Positions 24,249 through 35,200 of a DNA stretch of 64,000 bases are shown piece after piece. A program made the translations under genes and the position numbers. The number at the start of each line of letters is the position of its first letter. Position 1 is the stretch's first letter. The stretch comes from Bryobacteraceae bacterium (GTDB lineage Bacteria > Acidobacteriota > Terriglobia > Bryobacterales > Bryobacteraceae), in NCBI GenBank assembly GCA_019752335.1, contig JAIEMJ010000011.1:1-64000 (forward strand), read 5' to 3'. The notes under the pieces were generated by a model. It saw only the letters and a program-made list of their open reading frames with translations. It had not been told where the DNA came from and ran no database searches.

Positions 24249-27200
24249 TTACTGGACGCGCACCTCCATCCGGCCCAAGGGTAAGTCGCCGGTGCGGATT
24301 TCGACAAAGGCGCTACCGGGGGCAGCGAGGATCAGGTTGATTTGGGGAGCGGGATCGATCGGCGTGACGGGAAGCGTGAGCGGGGTGATGGTCCCTACGG
24401 CCACGATACGCGGGTCAGTAGAGCGTACCGTGAAGCTAACCGGTACGCCGGGGCGCGCGAGGAGCTGAGCCGGGATGGGATCGCTGGGATCGGCGTCGAA
24501 GGCATACTGCGCCGTCAGGAAGAGGTTGATGACGCCGCGGGGCAAGACCAAAGGATTCGTGGGAAACCCGGCTGGCGCGCGCAGCACAACCTGGGGCGCG
24601 CGGATGTTGACGGGGATCAGCCAGTTGCCTTCGGGACCGCCGCCCGAAAGCGAAAGGCTGCTGTTGCCGGGCGTCGGCGCGGGGCCGATGGCCTGCACGT
24701 AGACGAGCGGGCCCTCCCGAATGCCCGGGGGAAAGGTCAAATTCAACACCCCGCTGCCAATCACGGTCGGATTGAAGGAGAGCAGCAGACGTGAGCTGTC
24801 GCTCGAGCGGAACGAGTAACTGGCGGCCTGTGAGGTGGGTTGCGCGAATTGGAACCGGAAGGCGGTTTGCTGGTCCCGGCCAAGCGCGATCGCGCGCGGC
24901 ACTACGAAGGGCCCGGCCTCTACCGTCACCAGCGCTACTCCCCGCACACTCGGCACAGTGGAGCCAGGGGGGCCGGCCAAGCGGACCAGCGTGGAGCCCG
25001 GCGCGAGGCCAGAAACCGAGACGCTGCCGGATGGGTTGAAGACAGAGCCCAAGGTGAGGGAGGCAGGGGAGACCGCGGCGATCGCGGGGTCCGCGACCGT
25101 GAAGCGCACGATATAGGGCGGGCCGCCGGGCCGTAAGGTGCCCTGTTGCTGCGGTTGAAGGCTATTCGGGTCGAGGCTAAAGAGGCGGACGCTCAGGGAA
25201 GCGGGGCCGCTGCCGGTGCGGACCGTCACGCGTTCGTTCTCAAAGACCGGGCCCGAGGGAATGAGCGCGACGCGGTAGGTGGCCGGGTCATAGCCCTGGA
25301 TGCTCACCGTGATGGTGATGGTACCCGAGTCACCCAGGGCGTTGGCGAAGAAACTGGTCCCGCCACTGGGCCAAGGAAACGTCACGGAGCCTTGTCCAGC
25401 GGCCGTGTTGCTGTCGCTGACCAGCAACCGGGTGGGGTCAGAACTGGTGACGGTTACCGGCGTGCCGGACCGCACCGGAGTCTGGGTCCGAATGCCGAAG
25501 CCGCCCTGGAAGTCGCGGCCTAGGGTGCCGGGGCCGGAGATCTCTGGACGCTCCGAGCGAACTTCGAGCGTCACGCTGGAGACATCGGCATCGAAGTTCG
25601 GTGGCGGCTGAATGCGCAGAGTCGTTTCGCCCGCGCCGGTAAGGGGCACGTTCCAGGCGGCATCGGGCCGGCCGGGCAGCAAGGTAAGGGTGGAGGTAGC
25701 AGCGACCGCGGGATTGGAGCTGATCAAGGTCACTGGCAAGGGAGGCAAGCCGCCGCGCAGGGTGAGCGAATCCATAACAAACTGCTGACTCTGCTGATTC
25801 GGATCGGGAGACAGGCGGAAGTCGACCGCCACGCTGAGCGTGCCTTGCTGTTGGTTGGCGCTGAGGCGGGAGTTGCTTCTGAGTTGCAAGATCGCCCGAC
25901 TCGCCACCACGCGCAGGGTGGAATCCTCATAGCCGTCGGCGGAGATGACCACCGTGCCCTCGCCTTCCGTCAGAGCCTGGATGTAAACCGGCGTTACGCC
26001 GAAGGGTCCGCGTTGCTGGTCGCTGCCGGCCGCTGCCGGATCCAGCGCGACCAGCAGGCGTGAAGGGTCAGTGGAGCGGATGGTGATACTCGGGGGTGTG
26101 GGAGAGGGTATGTTTCCCTCCGCCTGCACGCGGTAAGCAAACTGCGTGTCGCGGCCGGTACGGTAGGGCACCGTCCGGAAGCGGGGACGCCGGACCGTGA
26201 AGGCGAGCGCGCTGGGGTCGCCATGGGTGGGCGTCGCGTTGAGGGTGACGGAACCAGAGCCCACGGGGCGTACGGTGAGTTCCTTGGAGGTCTCACCCGA
26301 CTGGAAGCGAAGAGTGGGATTGCCTACGGTGGCCACCGACGGGTCACTCAAGGTGAAGGTGACATCAAGCGGAGGCGCGCCCGCGCGCAACTGCAGCGGG
26401 ACCATGCCAGCCTGGATACCCGGTGCAGTGCTTAAAGAAACCTGCACCGAACCGGTGGCGCTGGTCAACAATTCGAAGCGCCGGTTGTCCGTGGACTGAA
26501 ACCCTGCACCGAAACTGCCCGTGGTGGGCGACAGCATGACTTGCAGCGGGACGAGTTGGACGTCAGTGGTGGCGTCGCGCAGGCCGGGGCCGCTCACCGT
26601 CACGCGGACGGTACCTTCGCTGGCGAGCGCCTGCAGCAAGATATTCGGGTAGCTGCCGTTCGAATCGCGCACCATGCGGAGAGAGCCGGTACCGGGACGC
26701 GCCGCGCCGTCGGAGATGACCAGCCGCGTAGGATCGCTCGAAGTAATCGTGACGGCCTCGTTTACCTCGCGGGCATACGGCAAAGTGATCGGGTACGGAG
26801 TTTGCAAGTCACGGCCCAGTGGCAACACTGGGTTCACGCCGATGGCCGCCGCCTCCACGCGGATGCGCATCGTCTGGTCGACGGCGGGGGCGATGAATCC
26901 AGGAGGTGCGCTGAGGGTGAGCAAGGTCTCGCCGATGGAGCGGGGAGCGAAGAACGGTCCGTTACTTGGCGAGCTAGTGATGATGCTGGGCAGCGTCGCG
27001 GCGCTGAGCGCGCCGACCTCGGGGCGCGAGCTCGTTACCGGTATGGGCTCGGCGCTGAATGAGCGTTGTTCGGCCACCGGCAGGCGCGTGTCTGGATCCA
27101 GCGCCATGCCTCTGACGAGCGGTTCGTAGCCCCGAGCGCGGCTATCGAATTGCGAAAAAGCATGCAAAGGCACGGTGGCGGCGCTGGTGGCCCAAACGAA

Positions 27201-30200
27201 GCCAGCCGGCCGCAGCCTGACTCGCACCTCGGTGGTTTCAACACCAGGAGCGGAGAGGCGCAACGTGGTTTCGCCAGAGTCGGCGCGGCCGATGGCGTTG
27301 AGGGTGACTTCTCCCAAGGCGTTGAAGTTGCTCGATACCGTCACGCTTCCGGATGGGGTACCCGAGACTTGCAGTTGCATCAGACTAGGGTCGCCGGACT
27401 CGGCAACGACAGAGCCAGCGAATCCGGCAGGCAGTCCGATACGGAGGGGCGAGACGAGTCCGCGTCCCAGTTCAAAGTCACGCAATCCGAAACGAGCGGG
27501 ACTCACACGGACGGCGATGGTACCGGAGCCCGGTGCGTTGATCACACCAGGCGGCGGCGCCACCCGGACGAGCGCGGTGCCTGGTTTTAGGAGCAGAATT
27601 GAGCTACGGTTGACGGTGCTCGTTGGCGCAGTGACTGGAATCTCGAAGGACCCGCGCACTTCGGCCACCGAGGGATCACTGGACTCGATGGGCACCGTGA
27701 TGGCGGGAAAACCGGGCGTGCGGATAAGTGCGCCCACTCCACTTAGACCGCCATACAAGAATCCGGGTTGCCCTATGCTCCATTCGGCCCCCGCTTCTCC
27801 CGAAAGGCTTTCGGTCGTCGCCAGAAACGAAAGCTGCCCCCGGGGACTGGTTGCTTGGAGGCGGACGGTGGGTGGAATGATTCGTACCGTTATGGTTTCG
27901 GGAGGGAAATCGTCCAGTTGCAGCGTGAGCGCTACCTCGCCGGTTTCGGTAAGGGCCTGCAGGTGTGCCAGGACCGGCACAGTGTTGGCCGTAGTGAAGT
28001 CGATAGAGCCGGTTCCCCGCTGAGTGCTCTGGGTAGAGACCAGCAGTCGCGACGGGTCGCCGCTCGTTAGCCGGAGGCGAGTAGCCCGCCCCTCCGGAGA
28101 GAGGGCGAACGAGAATTGGCTGGCCGTAGGAATTGATACCCCTCCGGAGAAGGGGACAAACTGGGAGGTGACCACGACGCGAACACGAAGTACCGGAATA
28201 TCTTCACGATTCGTGGCCCGGACCAGAATTTCGGTTTCGCCGGGAGCCGCTGGACGTAGTAAGAATGTCGCGGGATTCCCGTCTCCTGAGAGCACCCCAG
28301 TTCGGGCGTCCACAAAAGTGACAATTCCAGAAGATGCGGCTTCGATAGTGAGGTTGATGGGCTCAACACCGGGACGGAGAAATGCGATGGAGTTATTGAG
28401 GCCAACACGAAAGAATGAGGGGACTTGGAGTTGCGACATGTTTAGCCGCACGATATCCGGACTTCCGCCGAAAAACCAGCCTAGCTGAACAGGCACGAAT
28501 TGCACGGCGGTCCGGCGTTCCGGATAGCCGTCCGCGGAAAAGATCAGTTCAGCCGACCCCGAACTGGCCAAGGCGTAAGCGGCAAATTGGTAGCTAGATT
28601 CGTTGGCGCCGTTCGTTGGGCTGAACGTTAGCTCGCCCAGGCCGGGCCCGCCGATCCTTCCTGCTACCTGAAGGCGATTCGGGTCACTGCTGCGCACCCG
28701 CAACGCTGTTCGCGCACGAAACGATCCACTTAAAGAGACGGAAGACCACGCACCAGTGTCCTGCATCACCGTGAGGCCGGCCGGAGCATTGATCAGATCC
28801 GATTGCACCCGGACGGTGAAGCCTTCGGTTCCACCGCGCCACTCGGGTCCGGCGCCACTCTCGGGCGTCGGCAGACCTCCGGCGTCAGTGATGCCGGCCA
28901 GCACGAGGCTTCCCAGGGTCTCCTCGGTGATCGCGGTGACGTAATCACGGCCGGGCCCCCCAAGATAGCTGGCCTGATAGAGCCGCATCGACGGCAGTTC
29001 ATATCGGGCGAAGAATCCGTCGGAGGCACCTCCGCCGTAAGCTGGCTGCAATGCGTCCTGGACTGGCAGTCGCGTGGAGTCCGTCCGCCCCGCGACGGTC
29101 ACGGATAGGTCGGCGCCGGTAGATACCGCCAGCGCTTCGTCCCGTCCATCCCCTCCGAAAAGCCGCGACTCCACCAGTCTCACCTCGGTGCTAGCCAATC
29201 GCGTCCAACGCTGCACAAAAGCATCCGACGCGCCACCGGCGTAGGGCGTAGCCTTGACTTGGGGAAAATCGCTTGAGGTTGTACTTCCACCCGTGAACCA
29301 ATCGCTAAAGCCGCCGGGGGAGGTGGCGACGGCATTGATCCGGTCTTCGCCGGAACCGCCGAAGACCTGCACCGTTTCAAACTCGGCAACTCCAGAGAAC
29401 GTGTTCAACTGCTTCATCGTGATCAGGAAGGCATCGGAAGGGCCATTGAGTCCGCCGGCGGAGGGGAAGTCGGCAGAACGGGTTTCCCCACCAAAAGCGA
29501 ACACGGCTCCCGCCGCAACGCTGCGGCCTTCATCATCGCCGCTACCACCGGCATAGGTGGTGCTACCCGCACCGTTGAGGATGTCGAGGAAAGCAAAAAA
29601 AGCGTCTTTGCCGCCGCGCGGCTCTCGCTGGATTCCGAGCCGGCCCGGCAAACCGGCGGCGTCACTGTAGCCGGTAATCGCGATCGAAGTCCCCGCCCCA
29701 AAAGCCGAGGTCCAAATGCCCTGGATCCGGTCCTCCCCGGGAGAGCCAAAGTAGGTGGCCGACAATGGCCGAAGGGGCTCCCGAAGAGTGGGAAAGCTAT
29801 TGAAGTTCGAATTTCTCTGAAAAACAACAATGAAGCCATCGGAGGCACCGCCCGCATACTCCGATTGCAGCGCAGCGCCTTGAAGCACCGTACCGCGCTG
29901 GTCACCCACGAAGCGCGTTACCGGCAGATCGCTGGAGTTGGTGTATCCGCCCGCGACGACGGTACTGTTCCTGGCCACCGAAGTGCCGCACGTCGCGACG
30001 TCGTCGCCAGAGCCACCGAAGACGAGCGTGCCTTCTCCCGGATAGACGACAAAAACATCACGGCCGCGGCGGCGGCTGGCGGAGTTTGGTAGGTCTACCG
30101 ACGACGTCGTGCCTACGACGAAGCCGCTCTCCGCGTAGACGACTTCGTCTTCCGCCGAGCCACCCCAGAAGCTGGCGGAGTCGATGACCGGGTCAATCCA

Positions 30201-30809
30201 CAGAGTCCGGGCGCGGTCGTAGGGGCCGGTGGCGAAGCGGGCGGTGTTGGCTTCCACCACGAAGCGGCCGGTGACTGGCTCGCGCTTACCGTTGTGCAAC
30301 TGGTAGAGCTCGGGACGGTGCTGCACCAGGGGACCGGCGGCGGTGGCGACTTCGAGATCGCCGTTCGTTTTCACGCGTAACGACGTGGCGCCGGCGAAGC
30401 GCATGCGGATGCGGCTGGGGTCGGCGCCGGGGGCGACGACGAAGTCGTACTCCATCGTGTTTTTCGCGCCGTAGGCGATCCAGTCGATGCCGGGGTAGAC
30501 CCGGTTGCGGCGCAAGGTGCCGAAGCGCGGCACGTCGCGAATCACTTGCTCGTAGAAGTAGGTGGTGCGATCCGGCAAGGGATCGGCGGTGACCCAGGCG
30601 GCATCGGTACGCGCGCCTTCCAGCGTCATGCGCACGACGGCGTTGCCCTTCGAGAAGATCGTCTCCGTGCTGGACCATTGCACCGCGCCGTGACGTAAGC
30701 GCGCGGCATAGACGACGCTGGTATCGAACTGGCCGCGATTGGGCTCCACGGCGAAAGTTCCCGCCACTAGGGGCGTCGCGAAAAGAGCGAAAAGGGTAAG
30801 CCTGAGCAT
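24249..30809 (-). CDS. Giant exported SBBP-propeller / Ig-like repeat protein 1
   Basis: A 2186-residue surface or secreted protein. The signal peptide (MLRLTLFALFATPLVA) precedes the DUF7948-like N-terminal domain (FAVEPNRGQFDTSVVYAARL, up to about 210) and SBBP propeller repeats (about 215-640) built on GGSGDD and VAGxTxSxDLP motifs. Ig-like repeats fill the rest, in alternating modules with the recurring core TSSDPTRLLVS; I count about seven SSDPxRLLVS-like cores. Expected roles are adhesion or carbohydrate/surface binding, but no catalytic domain is seen. It starts 3 bases after the stop of the downstream half of its paralogue, so both share one transcript. Confidence 0.85.
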   Translation of the reverse strand: MLRLTLFALFATPLVAGTFAVEPNRGQFDTSVVYAARLRHGAVQWSSTETIFSKGNAVVRMTLEGARTDAAWVTADPLPDRTTYFYEQVIRDVPRFGTLRRNRVYPGIDWIAYGAKNTMEYDFVVAPGADPSRIRMRFAGATSLRVKTNGDLEVATAAGPLVQHRPELYQLHNGKREPVTGRFVVEANTARFATGPYDRARTLWIDPVIDSASFWGGSAEDEVVYAESGFVVGTTSSVDLPNSASRRRGRDVFVVYPGEGTLVFGGSGDDVATCGTSVARNSTVVAGGYTNSSDLPVTRFVGDQRGTVLQGAALQSEYAGGASDGFIVVFQRNSNFNSFPTLREPLRPLSATYFGSPGEDRIQGIWTSAFGAGTSIAITGYSDAAGLPGRLGIQREPRGGKDAFFAFLDILNGAGSTTYAGGSGDDEGRSVAAGAVFAFGGETRSADFPSAGGLNGPSDAFLITMKQLNTFSGVAEFETVQVFGGSGEDRINAVATSPGGFSDWFTGGSTTSSDFPQVKATPYAGGASDAFVQRWTRLASTEVRLVESRLFGGDGRDEALAVSTGADLSVTVAGRTDSTRLPVQDALQPAYGGGASDGFFARYELPSMRLYQASYLGGPGRDYVTAITEETLGSLVLAGITDAGGLPTPESGAGPEWRGGTEGFTVRVQSDLINAPAGLTVMQDTGAWSSVSLSGSFRARTALRVRSSDPNRLQVAGRIGGPGLGELTFSPTNGANESSYQFAAYALASSGSAELIFSADGYPERRTAVQFVPVQLGWFFGGSPDIVRLNMSQLQVPSFFRVGLNNSIAFLRPGVEPINLTIEAASSGIVTFVDARTGVLSGDGNPATFLLRPAAPGETEILVRATNREDIPVLRVRVVVTSQFVPFSGGVSIPTASQFSFALSPEGRATRLRLTSGDPSRLLVSTQSTQRGTGSIDFTTANTVPVLAHLQALTETGEVALTLQLDDFPPETITVRIIPPTVRLQATSPRGQLSFLATTESLSGEAGAEWSIGQPGFLYGGLSGVGALIRTPGFPAITVPIESSDPSVAEVRGSFEIPVTAPTSTVNRSSILLLKPGTALVRVAPPPGVINAPGSGTIAVRVSPARFGLRDFELGRGLVSPLRIGLPAGFAGSVVAESGDPSLMQLQVSGTPSGSVTVSSNFNALGEVTLNAIGRADSGETTLRLSAPGVETTEVRVRLRPAGFVWATSAATVPLHAFSQFDSRARGYEPLVRGMALDPDTRLPVAEQRSFSAEPIPVTSSRPEVGALSAATLPSIITSSPSNGPFFAPRSIGETLLTLSAPPGFIAPAVDQTMRIRVEAAAIGVNPVLPLGRDLQTPYPITLPYAREVNEAVTITSSDPTRLVISDGAARPGTGSLRMVRDSNGSYPNILLQALASEGTVRVTVSGPGLRDATTDVQLVPLQVMLSPTTGSFGAGFQSTDNRRFELLTSATGSVQVSLSTAPGIQAGMVPLQLRAGAPPLDVTFTLSDPSVATVGNPTLRFQSGETSKELTVRPVGSGSVTLNATPTHGDPSALAFTVRRPRFRTVPYRTGRDTQFAYRVQAEGNIPSPTPPSITIRSTDPSRLLVALDPAAAGSDQQRGPFGVTPVYIQALTEGEGTVVISADGYEDSTLRVVASRAILQLRSNSRLSANQQQGTLSVAVDFRLSPDPNQQSQQFVMDSLTLRGGLPPLPVTLISSNPAVAATSTLTLLPGRPDAAWNVPLTGAGETTLRIQPPPNFDADVSSVTLEVRSERPEISGPGTLGRDFQGGFGIRTQTPVRSGTPVTVTSSDPTRLLVSDSNTAAGQGSVTFPWPSGGTSFFANALGDSGTITITVSIQGYDPATYRVALIPSGPVFENERVTVRTGSGPASLSVRLFSLDPNSLQPQQQGTLRPGGPPYIVRFTVADPAIAAVSPASLTLGSVFNPSGSVSVSGLAPGSTLVRLAGPPGSTVPSVRGVALVTVEAGPFVVPRAIALGRDQQTAFRFQFAQPTSQAASYSFRSSDSSRLLLSFNPTVIGSGVLNLTFPPGIREGPLVYVQAIGPAPTPGNSSLSLSGGGPEGNWLIPVNIRAPQVVLRAPAGFPTNPLVLPRGVINLFLTAQYAFDADPSDPIPAQLLARPGVPVSFTVRSTDPRIVAVGTITPLTLPVTPIDPAPQINLILAAPGSAFVEIRTGDLPLGRMEVRVQ

Positions 30810-30812
30810 GGT

Positions 30813-32294
30813 TTATTGCACCTGAAAGTCAAGAGTGGTGGTTGTGCCGGGCAAAGCCTGATAGCCCGGAGGCTGCGTCAAACGAATCGTCGCCGAGCCC
30901 GCGCGGAGGGCCCGGATGGTGACGTTGCCGGGCAGATTGGGACCAAATACCGCTTCCGATACCGACAGCACTTGCGGATCAGAGGAAGTGACACTCACTG
31001 GGACGCGCAGACCTGGGCGTGGCGTCGCCGCCAGGAGTTGGCCGCTAACCGCGTCGTACAACTGAAGTTGCAAGAGGCGGAAATCAGAGCTGCCCACGTT
31101 GAGGGTGCTGCCCGAGAAGACCCGTTGGAACGAGAATCCGGCGGGCAAAATGTCGATGTCGGCGAAGAAGGGATTGGCGCCCGCGGCCGAGAAGCGCACC
31201 GGGACGCTGCCGTCACCCCCGATGCCGTGGAAGCTGACTTCGACTCCGTTGCCATTGGCCGGCAAGATTGCCTCAATGGATCCGGCGGCGGGGGTGCTTC
31301 CCGACGACACCAGGAGCCGCGCGGGGTCGGTGGAGGTGATCGTCACTCGTACCGGCGCCGCCAGCGGACCCTCACCGAGGCGCAAGTTGCTAGACACCAT
31401 AGTCCCCGCGCCGACCGCTCGCGCGGGGCCTTGCAACTGCAAGCGGGCGGGCAACACGGTGATCAACACTTGCCGTGGCGCCAATTGATTCACGAAGCCC
31501 GGCGGTTGCGAGACGGTGACAATGGTCGTTCCCGGCGACCGGGCTTCGAAAAGCACAAGTCGCTCCGTGGCGCTGGCCACCAGTTCAATCGACGCCGTTG
31601 GAACGGTGCCTACGAAGGGGTCTGAACTGGTGAGCGTCACCGGGATGCGCATGCCAGGCCGGACGGCTTGCGAGGAAAAAGACTGATTTGGAGGAGAGGC
31701 TCCTACGAGAATGGAGAGTTGCAGCGGCGCGTCCAGCGGAGTCACCTGCGTCGACCGCCGCGACGTCAATTGAATCGCGGCTTGCGCCAAGGCGACCGGG
31801 ACTGTGCGGTCTGGATAGCCAGCCGCGCTTAGAGTGACGTTCACCGTGCCTTCGCCGCCCAAGGCTTGCAGCCAAACCGAAGGATCTTCGAAGGGAAAGC
31901 CCGGTCGCCGCGGTTCCACCGCAATTTCCGCGGAGGCCGTGCCCGTGAACGCCGGATTCGCTGACACCAGCAGACGGCTGGGGTCAGCGCTGGTGACGCG
32001 GAAGACGGTCCGCGCCGGCAGTTCAAACGGAACGCTGAGCCGCGCGCTCACTTGCAGATCCCTTCCGATGGGAGAAGAGTTGAGAAACAGATTGGCCGCC
32101 TCCGGCACCGCCACTTCCACGGGAATCGGCTCGCCGGCGCGGAAGCCGCCGCTGGTTTCGATGCTGAGCCGGGTGTTCCCCGCGGAGACCGGTTCTACTT
32201 CTACCGTCCAACCCGTATTGAAGAACCGGGTGGCGGCTTCGGAGCGAACGCGGACCAGTCCGGGGTTCGCGCTCACGACGCGAATGGCGGGCAA
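30813..32294 (-). CDS. C-terminal part of giant SBBP/Ig-like protein 2 (after frameshift)
   Basis: A 493-residue ORF without signal peptide, starting in the middle of an Ig-like module (PAIRVVSANPGLVRV) and continuing with TSADPSRLLVS and TSTDPARLLVS repeats. It lies in a different frame from the upstream 1,589-residue ORF. Reading one extra base near 32336-32338 joins them as FEQVP then QPELHLPVTGPGIELPAIR, the normal module sequence. It is therefore the second half of one protein, and probably is not translated on its own unless ribosomes re-initiate. Confidence 0.8.
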   Translation of the reverse strand: MPAIRVVSANPGLVRVRSEAATRFFNTGWTVEVEPVSAGNTRLSIETSGGFRAGEPIPVEVAVPEAANLFLNSSPIGRDLQVSARLSVPFELPARTVFRVTSADPSRLLVSANPAFTGTASAEIAVEPRRPGFPFEDPSVWLQALGGEGTVNVTLSAAGYPDRTVPVALAQAAIQLTSRRSTQVTPLDAPLQLSILVGASPPNQSFSSQAVRPGMRIPVTLTSSDPFVGTVPTASIELVASATERLVLFEARSPGTTIVTVSQPPGFVNQLAPRQVLITVLPARLQLQGPARAVGAGTMVSSNLRLGEGPLAAPVRVTITSTDPARLLVSSGSTPAAGSIEAILPANGNGVEVSFHGIGGDGSVPVRFSAAGANPFFADIDILPAGFSFQRVFSGSTLNVGSSDFRLLQLQLYDAVSGQLLAATPRPGLRVPVSVTSSDPQVLSVSEAVFGPNLPGNVTIRALRAGSATIRLTQPPGYQALPGTTTTLDFQVQ

Positions 32295-35200
32295 CTCGAT
32301 GCCGGGCCCAGTGACGGGGAGATGAAGTTCTGGCTGGGCACCTGTTCAAAGCTCGGGCGCAGCTCTACCGTCGTTCCTGGAGTCAGGGTGGTTAAACGCA
32401 GTTGACGGGAGTCGAAACCGATGCGTGTGGGGACGAAACTCACCCGGCCGGTGCCGGACGGCGCGCCGTCCAGCGTGATGGCGACATCGGCAAAGCCGTT
32501 ATCGGCCAAGGCATGCAGAAACACGGGCACCGAACTCGAACCACCGGAGGCGTTGATCTCGATTCGCGCCGACGCTGGACGGTCTGGACCCGCGCTCAGC
32601 AATAGCCGGGTGGGATCGCGGCTCTCGATCGTTACCACCGCCGGCCCCGGGAAGCGGGCATTGCTACCCTCCAATTGCACTCCCCACTGGGCCATCAGCC
32701 CAAAGCCCAGGGTGACGGGGTTCATGGTGAGGGAGGGGCCTCCAGCCTGTACGGTGACGCGATTGATCGCCGGATCCACCCGTAGCTCGTCACTGCGCAA
32801 CACCAGTTCGGCGCTACCTACGGCGAGCGCTGAAACCCGGAACTGGCCGCCGATGGACGGGCCTATTTGAGCTGCACTCGGGTCCACCGAAACCGCTCGC
32901 GGGTTGCTATTCTCCAACCGCACCATCGCCGGAGGCGCGCCCGCCCGCCGCTGCGGACGATCGTTTGAGAATACCGCCCCTGCCCAAGAGAATTGGACTC
33001 CCAGGCTAACGCTGCCACCCGGAACCAACAGCCGTAGACTTTCCGCACCCGGTGTTGGCAACGACACCATTGGTTCCGCCAGCGTCACGGGCATCGTGAA
33101 AGGCTCCAGGTCCGGCCCCGACAGTATGACATTCACCTCACCGGATCCGGCCATTGCCTGAAGAAATGCGCCTACGGTCCCGTCCGCGTTCTCTCTGCAC
33201 TCCGCACTCGCTCCCCCAAGTTGTGACGGATCGTTCGACACTCGCAGGGCACTCGGGTTCGCGCTAGTGATCGTGATCGGTACTCCGCGAGGCAAGACAA
33301 GATTGCGGCGCCACTCGATTTGAAAATCGCGCGGCACGTTCAAGGGCAGAAGATTGATCTGGATCCGCTGCGGCTCCACGCGAACCCTTACCCGGGCCGG
33401 GGCAAAACCAACGGCCTTCAGCGTCAAGGTGACGTCGCCCAAAGCGGTCGGCGTCGCCCGGATCACCGCATTGCCGTCAATTGCCGGCACGCTGACCCGC
33501 GCGTCAAGGATGCCGTCGCGGCTGGAGGTCAACTCGAGTTGCGGCGCGAAACCCGCGCGGAAGGCCTGGGCCATCACCGGAGCCCGCGAAGCGGGATCCA
33601 GCATCCAGGGCGCACCGAAAATGGACAGTTCGGCGTAGCGCGGCGCGAAGATAGAGTCCGGAAGCACCAAACCCGATGGGCGCAACTGGTACACCACTTC
33701 CGCAGGCTCAAAACCGGGGCTTTCCAAGCGAACCGTCACCTCGCCCGCGCCGGCCAGCGCCTGCACAAAGACGGTCCGGTTGGTAGACGGCAAAACGATG
33801 CGCGCTTGCCCCGGCAAATCGCGTTGTGGCGACACCAGCAGGCGCGCTGGATCGAGGCTGGTTACCGTCACGTCCCCAGTGCCCGTTAAAGTGAAGCCGG
33901 TTTGCAGATTCTCGCCCACGCGCGGAACTCCCGCCTGGAAGGGCACGCGCCGCGGCGTCACCTGCACGCGAATTGCCCCCTCCGGCTCCACCGTCAGGCC
34001 GTCAGTTGAGGCGAAGCGGACGGTCCCAGTGCCCGGCTGCCGTCCAGTGATGCGCAGCGTCTGTTGGGTGAGATCGTTCGTGAATACCAGGCGCGAAACA
34101 TCGAGTTGGGCTACGGCGGGCGCCGAGGATTCGACGGGCACCTCAATGGAAGACAAGCCCGCCCGCACGCGGAAGCCGAAGTCGCCAGTGTCATCGGCGC
34201 CCCTGGGCCGCAGCGAGGCGGAGATACTCGTGGTGTCCCCGGCGGCCAAAGTCACATCCGGCGAAAGCGCACTCACGCGCAGCGTGAGCGGCTCTACCCG
34301 GATGGGGAACCGGAAATCGCACGACTCCGGCGAGATCGCAATCAGTTCCGTATCCCCCAGTTCCAGACCATTGAGGTAGACATCCGTCACCTGATGGCCT
34401 TGTTGGAAATTGAATGCCACCGGACCCAAGCCCCCTTGCGGACCAAACGAAGTTTGCAGGCGCCGCGAATCGTTGGAATACACCGTCAGCAGGTGCTGCA
34501 CCCCCGCGGGTGTGGGGGCCTCGAATTGTACCCTCACACGGGTCTGCAAACCCTTACCTACCGGAGCCGCGCTAAGCGTGATTCGTGGCCTTCGCACTGT
34601 CGCCGTAACGCGCACCGGAGCGAGTCCGGGCGCGGTGGCGACGAACGTCACTTCGCCGGTCTGTTTCCAGCGCACTCGCAAGTTGGGAGGATTCTCCTGG
34701 CCAAGGATATCGACGATATCCGGCGTATCCGTGGTGATGCGCAGGCCAGCGGGCAGCGGCAGAATGCCGCGAATCTGGCCCGTGCGGGGGTCGCGCGGCC
34801 CAGACTGCAAGGCCAGACCGATAAAGCTGCTGAAGGTGGTGAACGGTCCGTTCGGTCCAGCCGCGAACTCCGGCGGCCGGCACTGCAGTGGCACCACTGA
34901 CTCGGCATCGCCAAACCGGTAGCGAATACTGGTATCGCCTGAATCCACCAGGCAGCGGAACCCGGCAACTCCGCTGGTCCATAAGGGAAATGTCAGGCGA
35001 TCCACCGGCTCGCGTTGGCGTAGTAAGGTGGCCACGGTGGGGTCGAGAATCTCGGCGGTGATCTCACCGGTGGCCAGTTCGAAGCGCACATGTGGGGTCG
35101 CGTCGGCGTCGGCGCCCTTGGTCCCCAGTAGCTCTGCCCACAGTGGCTCTCTCAGCGACACCGTGAAGCCGTCGTTGGGGCCGGAGAGGTCTCTCATCTG

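Noticed and set aside
27175-28023. A 282-residue plus-strand ORF and others antisense to the giant proteins.
   Set aside because: They are shadows of high-GC repeat coding sequence, with Pro/Arg/Ser-rich text and no family pattern.
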